34,977 nucleotides of DNA from the NCBI GenBank assembly GCA_051859505.1, contig JBHYFN010000038.1:1-34977 (forward strand), written 5' to 3'. The position numbers were made by a program, and so were the translations under genes. Position 1 is the stretch's first letter; every line of letters starts with the position of its first letter. This DNA comes from JAFIEN01 sp051859505. Its GTDB lineage: Bacteria; Pseudomonadota; Alphaproteobacteria; Rhodobacterales; Rhodobacteraceae. Shown here piece by piece: positions 30,833 through 34,977 of the stretch. The notes below the pieces were generated by a model. It worked only from the letters and a program-made list of their open reading frames with translations, had not been told where the DNA came from and ran no database searches.

Positions 30833-30864
30833 CAACGGCCCGGAGGCATTCCTCCGGGCCGTTG
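30833..30864 (+). terminator. Intra-operon 14-bp stem-loop after the binding-protein gene
   Basis: CAACGGCCCGGAGG (30833-30846) and CCTCCGGGCCGTTG (30851-30864) form a perfect 14-bp stem with a CATT loop. No T-run follows, so it probably stops part of the transcription or protects the 3' end of the upstream mRNA, giving more binding protein than membrane complex. Confidence 0.8.
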
Positions 30865-30929
30865 CATAAGAACTAAGGCCAAGCGGCCGGTCACAAGACC
30901 GGAAACGCGCGGCCAACAGGGAGTGACGG

Positions 30930-31709
30930 ATGATCGTCGTCGAAGATCTGCACAAGCATTTCGGCGGGTTCCACGCTGTTGACGGGGCATCGCTTCGGAT
31001 CGAGACCGGCTCGATCACCGGGCTGATCGGCCCCAACGGCGCGGGAAAGACCACGCTGTTCAATGTGATCGCCGGTCGCCTGCCGCCCACTTCGGGCCGG
31101 GTGACGATGGATGGCGAGGATATCACCGGGCTGAGCCCGCACGAGCTTTTCCACAAGGGCCTGCTGCGCACCTTCCAGATCGCGCATGAATTCTCGTCGA
31201 TGACGGTGCGCGAGAACCTGATGATGGTGCCCGGCGGCCAGTCGGGAGAGCGGCTCTGGAACGCCTGGTTCGCCCGCGCCCGGATCCGCGAGGAAGAGGC
31301 GGCCCTTCTGAAGAAAGCCGACGAGGTTCTTGAATTCCTGACGATTTCGCATCTGAAGGACGAAAAGGCCGGGAAACTGTCGGGCGGGCAGAAGAAGCTT
31401 CTGGAACTGGGCCGGACGATGATGGTCGATGCCAAGATCGTCTTTCTCGACGAGGTCGGCGCCGGGGTGAACCGCACGCTTCTGAACACGATCGGCGATG
31501 CCATCGTGCGGCTGAACAAGGAACGCGGCTATACCTTCTGCGTGATCGAGCATGACATGGATTTCATCGGCCGCCTCTGCGATCCGGTGATCGTCATGGC
31601 CGAGGGCAAGGTGCTAGCCGAAGGCTCGGCCAAGGACATCATGCAGAACGAGGCGGTGATCGAGGCCTATCTGGGCACCGGCCTCAAGAACAAGGCCAAG
31701 ACGGCATGA
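30930..31709 (+). CDS. livG: Branched-chain amino-acid type ABC transporter, ATP-binding protein LivG
   Basis: One of two ATPases of the importer. The 259-residue product has Walker A GPNGAGKT (34-41), signature LSGGQ (150-154), Walker B IVFLDE with E175, and the switch histidine in CVIEHDMDF. After the catalytic glutamate it reads DEVGAGV where most family members have DEPxAG. The LivG assignment rests on the order and on the characteristic insertion between Q-loop and signature (NAWFARARIREEEAALLKKA). GGGAGTGACGG precedes ATG 30930. It follows the binding-protein gene after a stem-loop. Confidence 0.93.
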   Translation: MIVVEDLHKHFGGFHAVDGASLRIETGSITGLIGPNGAGKTTLFNVIAGRLPPTSGRVTMDGEDITGLSPHELFHKGLLRTFQIAHEFSSMTVRENLMMVPGGQSGERLWNAWFARARIREEEAALLKKADEVLEFLTISHLKDEKAGKLSGGQKKLLELGRTMMVDAKIVFLDEVGAGVNRTLLNTIGDAIVRLNKERGYTFCVIEHDMDFIGRLCDPVIVMAEGKVLAEGSAKDIMQNEAVIEAYLGTGLKNKAKTA

Positions 31710-31749
31710 GCGCGGCTTTCGGGCGGGCCAGGGGCCGGAGGGACGCGGC

Positions 31750-32574
31750 ATGAGCGACAATCCCTATCGGGACAACCGGGGCAACAAGGATGCCTCGATC
31801 ACCAACCGGGCCGGACAGGGCCAGATCGAATACCGCCCCGAAGGCAAGGCCCGGCCCGCAGGTCCCGGCCCCTTCCTGATCGGCGAGGCGATGACCGGCG
31901 GCTATGGCACCGGGGCCAATATCCTCAACGATTGCACCATCTCGGTCGAAAAGGGCGAGATCGCGGTGATCGTCGGGCCGAACGGCGCAGGCAAATCCAC
32001 CGCGATGAAGGCGATCTTCGGGATGCTGAACCTGCGCGGCGGGTCGGTCAGGATCGACGGCGAGGATATCACCACCCTTTCCCCGCAGGCGCGCGTGCCC
32101 AAGGGCATGGCCTTCGTGCCCCAGACCAGCAACATCTTCACCTCGATGACGGTCGAGGAAAACCTCGAGATGGGCGCCTTCCTGCGCCGCGACGATATCT
32201 CGGGCACGATGAACCAGGTCTATGACCTCTTTCCCATCCTGCGCGACAAGCGCCGCCAGGCCGCCGGAGAGCTTTCGGGCGGCCAGCGTCAGCAGGTCGC
32301 CGTGGGCCGCGCGCTGATGACGCAACCCAAGGTCCTGATGCTCGACGAGCCCACCGCGGGCGTCAGCCCCATCGTGATGGACGAACTTTTCGACCGGATC
32401 ATCGAGGTCGCCCGCGCGGGCATCACCATCCTGATGGTCGAACAGAACGCGCGCCAGGCGCTCGAGATCGCGGACAAGGGCTATGTGCTGGTGCAGGGCG
32501 CCAATGCCTATACCGGCACCGGGGCCGAGCTTCTGGCTGATCCCGAAGTCCGCCGCACCTTCCTGGGAGGCTAA
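31750..32574 (+). CDS. livF: Branched-chain amino-acid type ABC transporter, ATP-binding protein LivF
   Basis: The second importer ATPase, 274 residues. Walker A is GPNGAGKS (76-83), signature LSGGQRQQ (175-182), Walker B VLMLDEP with E200, and the H-loop region reads ILMVEQNARQAL, with Gln-Asn after Glu as usual in LivF. It has a polar, glycine- and asparagine-rich N-terminal extension of about 40 residues (MSDNPYRDNRGNKDASITNR onward) that typical LivF proteins lack. The start at ATG 31750 has GGAGGGACG upstream, so the extension appears to be translated. It is separated from livG by 40 bp and from livH by 3 bp. Confidence 0.93.
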   Translation: MSDNPYRDNRGNKDASITNRAGQGQIEYRPEGKARPAGPGPFLIGEAMTGGYGTGANILNDCTISVEKGEIAVIVGPNGAGKSTAMKAIFGMLNLRGGSVRIDGEDITTLSPQARVPKGMAFVPQTSNIFTSMTVEENLEMGAFLRRDDISGTMNQVYDLFPILRDKRRQAAGELSGGQRQQVAVGRALMTQPKVLMLDEPTAGVSPIVMDELFDRIIEVARAGITILMVEQNARQALEIADKGYVLVQGANAYTGTGAELLADPEVRRTFLGG

Positions 32575-32577
32575 GGC

Positions 32578-33588
32578 ATGGATATCCTCAACGCCATTGT
32601 CGTCTTCCTCAACTTCGTCTTCGTGCCGGGGCTTGCCTATGGCGCGCAGCTGGCGCTTGGCGCGCTGGGGGTGACGCTGATCTACGGGATCCTGCGGTTC
32701 TCGAACTTTGCCCATGGCGATACGATGGCCTTCGGCACGATGGCCACGATCCTGGCCACCTGGGGCCTGCAGTCGATGGGGGTCAGCTTCGGCGTCCTGC
32801 CCACGGCGCTTCTGGCCCTGCCGGTGGGCATTCTGGCAACCGGCCTGCTGCTTCTGGGCACCGACCGGGCGGTCTATCGCTTTTACCGCCGGCAGAAGGC
32901 CGATCCGGTGATCCTGGTGATCGTGTCGATGGGCGTGATGTTCATCATGAACGGCATCGTGCGCTTCGTCATCGGGGTCGAGGACATCAACTTTGCCGAT
33001 GGCGGCCGCTTCATCATCACCGCCGGCGAATTCCGCGAGCTGACCGGCCTGCAGGAGGGGCTGGCGATCCGCACCACGCAGGTCCTGACCGTGGTGACGG
33101 CGGCGATCGCGGTGGCGCTTCTGTTCTGGTTCCTCAACAAGACGCGCACCGGAAAATCCATGCGCGCCTTTTCGGACAACGAGGATCTGGCGCTCCTGTC
33201 GGGCATCAACCCCGAACGCGTGGTGGCCGTGACCTGGCTGATCGTGGCGGCGCTGGCCGCGACGGCGGGCACGCTTTACGGTCTGGACAAGAGCTTCAAG
33301 GCCTTCACCTATTTCCAGCTTCTTTTGCCGATCTTCGCGGCGGCCATCGTGGGCGGCCTCGGCAACCCGCTGGGCGCCATCGCGGGCGGCTTCATCATCG
33401 CCTTTTCCGAGGTGATCGTGACCTATGCCTGGCGCAGGGTGCTGACCCATATCCTGCCCGAAGAGCTGATGCCCGCCGGCCTCGTGCAGCTGATGTCGAC
33501 CGATTACAAATTCGCGGTCAGCTTCACCATCCTGATCATCGTCCTGCTGTTCCGCCCGACGGGCCTGTTCAAGGGGAAATCGGTATGA
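32578..33588 (+). CDS. livH: Branched-chain amino-acid type ABC transporter permease LivH
   Basis: An inner-membrane permease of 336 residues with about eight hydrophobic segments, of the BPD_transp_2 family. The N-terminus GLAYGAQLALGALGVTLIYGILRFSNFAHGD is the LivH-type signature, and the cytosolic coupling loop MRAFSDNEDLALLSGINPERV is the ATPase contact region, followed by AAIVGGLGNPLGAIAGG. GGGAGG (32565-32570) precedes ATG 32578. It overlaps livM by four bases (ATGA). Confidence 0.95.
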   Translation: MDILNAIVVFLNFVFVPGLAYGAQLALGALGVTLIYGILRFSNFAHGDTMAFGTMATILATWGLQSMGVSFGVLPTALLALPVGILATGLLLLGTDRAVYRFYRRQKADPVILVIVSMGVMFIMNGIVRFVIGVEDINFADGGRFIITAGEFRELTGLQEGLAIRTTQVLTVVTAAIAVALLFWFLNKTRTGKSMRAFSDNEDLALLSGINPERVVAVTWLIVAALAATAGTLYGLDKSFKAFTYFQLLLPIFAAAIVGGLGNPLGAIAGGFIIAFSEVIVTYAWRRVLTHILPEELMPAGLVQLMSTDYKFAVSFTILIIVLLFRPTGLFKGKSV

Positions 33589-34952
33589 CGCTTCCACCTG
33601 TCAGAAACCTCGTTCTCTTCGGCCTGATGGCGCTTCTGATCGCCGTGACGGGCATGGTGCAGGGCTGGAACCTTGCGCTGACCATCGTGAACATGGGGCT
33701 GATCTCGGCGATCATGGCGCTGGGGGTGAACCTGCAATGGGGCTTTGCGGGGCTGTTCAACGTGGGCGTCATGGGCTTTGTCGCCCTGGGGGCGCTGGCG
33801 GCGGTGCTGGTCTCGATGCCGCCCGAGATGGAGACCCGGCTCTGGACCGTCGTCCCGGTGATGGAGGCCGAGGACGGCACGATGCTGGTCACCTTCGCCA
33901 TGCCGCTTGCCATGCGGATCCTGATCTCGCTGCTTCTGGGGGCAGGCACGATCCTGCTCGCGATCTTTGTCTGGAGCAGCATGAAGGCGGGCCGCAGCCG
34001 CGCCGTGGTGATGACGGGCGTCCTGGTGGCGGGCTTCTTCTTCTTCCGCTCGGTCTTTGACCCGGCCGTGAGCGCGGTCGAGGCGATCAACCCCACGCTG
34101 ACGGGCTATCTGGGCGGGCTTGACCTGCCGGTGCTGCTGTCCTGGCCCGTGGGCGGGCTTCTGGCGGCGGGGGCGGCCTGGGTCATCGGCAAGGTGGCGC
34201 TGGGGCTGCGGTCGGATTACCTTGCCATCGCAACGCTGGGCATTGCCGAGATCATCATCGCCATCCTCAAGCACGAGGACTGGCTGTCGCGTGGCGTCAA
34301 GAACGTGAGCGGCATCCCCCGGCCGGTGCCGCTCGAGGTCGAACTGCAGCGCGACCCGGCCTTTGTCGAGCGCGCAGCGGCTTGGGGGCTCGAGCCGGTC
34401 CTGGCCTCGACCCTCTTTGTGAAACTGGCCTATTCCGGCCTCTTCCTTGTCGTGCTGCTGATCCTGCTGTGGCTGGCGCAGCAGGCGCTCAATTCGCCCT
34501 GGGGGCGGATGATGCGCGCGATCCGCGACAATGAAATCGCGGCCGAGGCGATGGGCAAGGATGTGAAGGGGCGGCATCTGCAGATCTTCATCCTCGGCTC
34601 GGCGATCTGCGGCGTGGCGGGGGCAATGATGGCCACGCTGGACGGCCAGTTGACGCCCTCGAGCTATCAGCCGCTGCGCTTCACCTTCCTCGTCTGGGTC
34701 ATGGTGATCGTGGGCGGATCGGGCAACAATTTCGGCGCGGTTCTGGGGGGGATGCTGATCTGGTGGCTCTGGGTCATGGTCGAGCCGATGGGGCTCTGGC
34801 TCATGGCGACGATCACCTCCGGCATGGCCGATGGTTCCTGGCTGAAGCTGCACCTGACGGATGCGGCGGCGCATATGCGGCTTCTGACGATGGGGGTGAT
34901 CCTGCTGGTCGTCCTGCGGTTCAGCCCGCGCGGCCTGATCCCCGAGCGCTAG
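33585..34952 (+). CDS. livM: Branched-chain amino-acid type ABC transporter permease LivM
   Basis: The partner permease, 455 residues and complete in the window. Family features are NLQWGFAGLFNVGVMGFVALGA near residues 47-68, ALGLRSDYLAIATLGIAEII, the coupling loop MMRAIRDNEIAAEAMGKDV, and WVMVIVGGSGNNFGAVLGG near the C-terminus. It is long for LivM because of an inserted hydrophobic stretch around residues 100-195 (an extra pair of membrane segments) and a loop of about 40 residues after LKHEDWLSRGVKNVSGI. The start at ATG 33585 overlaps the livH stop. The remaining 25 bp to the window end hold nothing recognisable. Confidence 0.94.
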   Translation: MTLPPVRNLVLFGLMALLIAVTGMVQGWNLALTIVNMGLISAIMALGVNLQWGFAGLFNVGVMGFVALGALAAVLVSMPPEMETRLWTVVPVMEAEDGTMLVTFAMPLAMRILISLLLGAGTILLAIFVWSSMKAGRSRAVVMTGVLVAGFFFFRSVFDPAVSAVEAINPTLTGYLGGLDLPVLLSWPVGGLLAAGAAWVIGKVALGLRSDYLAIATLGIAEIIIAILKHEDWLSRGVKNVSGIPRPVPLEVELQRDPAFVERAAAWGLEPVLASTLFVKLAYSGLFLVVLLILLWLAQQALNSPWGRMMRAIRDNEIAAEAMGKDVKGRHLQIFILGSAICGVAGAMMATLDGQLTPSSYQPLRFTFLVWVMVIVGGSGNNFGAVLGGMLIWWLWVMVEPMGLWLMATITSGMADGSWLKLHLTDAAAHMRLLTMGVILLVVLRFSPRGLIPER

Positions 34953-34977
34953 GCCGGGGCACGGGGGGCCGGAAATT

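Overview
The window looks like a draft chromosome segment of an alphaproteobacterium of the Rhodobacteraceae (Rhodobacter/Paracoccus/roseobacter group). The grounds are a very GC-rich composition, strong GC codon bias in nearly every gene, and family choices typical of that group: CbiD with CobK, a zwf-pgl-pgi operon, class II DAHP synthase, a GlxA-type AraC regulator, a lone LuxR protein, and a short alphaproteobacterial intergenic motif. The genus cannot be fixed from this sequence. Two runs of ten N (9231-9240 and 19547-19556) and unnatural poly-G/poly-C tracts (1-75 and 9160-9230) mark assembly problems.

Layout. 173-5223: cobA on the minus strand diverges from a tightly overlapped plus-strand cluster: cbiD, cobK, an AlkA-like DNA glycosylase, a membrane desaturase and a carboxylesterase. 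5507-7402: an HNH endonuclease and a GAF-EAL c-di-GMP phosphodiesterase. 7699-11557: the glucose-6-phosphate catabolic operon zwf-pgl-pgi behind a LacI-type operator. 11558-13196 (minus): a second membrane desaturase, a RidA-family protein and tRNA-Gly(CCC). 13402-17049 (plus): dGTPase-like protein, a small secreted four-cysteine protein, then rpsB-tsf followed by a run of hairpins. 17443-19374 (minus): a LuxR solo and a PhoR-like soluble histidine kinase. 19584-19940: a small conserved-looking protein cut by an assembly gap. 19937-23227 (minus): an operon of yicC, gmk, a gamma-carbonic anhydrase and a Cys/Met-metabolism PLP enzyme. 23552-24253: a PAS_5-like protein. 24346-26114 (minus): DAHP synthase and a small DUF4236 protein. 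26352-29510: a GlxA-family regulator followed by two uncharacterised exported or membrane-anchored proteins. 29625-34952: a complete branched-chain amino-acid type ABC importer (binding protein, livG, livF, livH, livM).

How the parts work together. Most of the window is core metabolism and information processing: cobalamin ring synthesis, the oxidative pentose phosphate/Entner-Doudoroff entry, translation, nucleotide metabolism, the start of the shikimate pathway and amino-acid uptake. I see no prophage, insertion sequence, CRISPR array or plasmid function. The least explained material is (i) the 27356-29510 gene pair, which appear to be diverged paralogues sharing four cysteines, (ii) decaying short tandem repeats, each with its own unit, that mostly sit just behind stop codons, and (iii) a row of five perfect hairpins between tsf and luxR. 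None of these could be checked against databases here.
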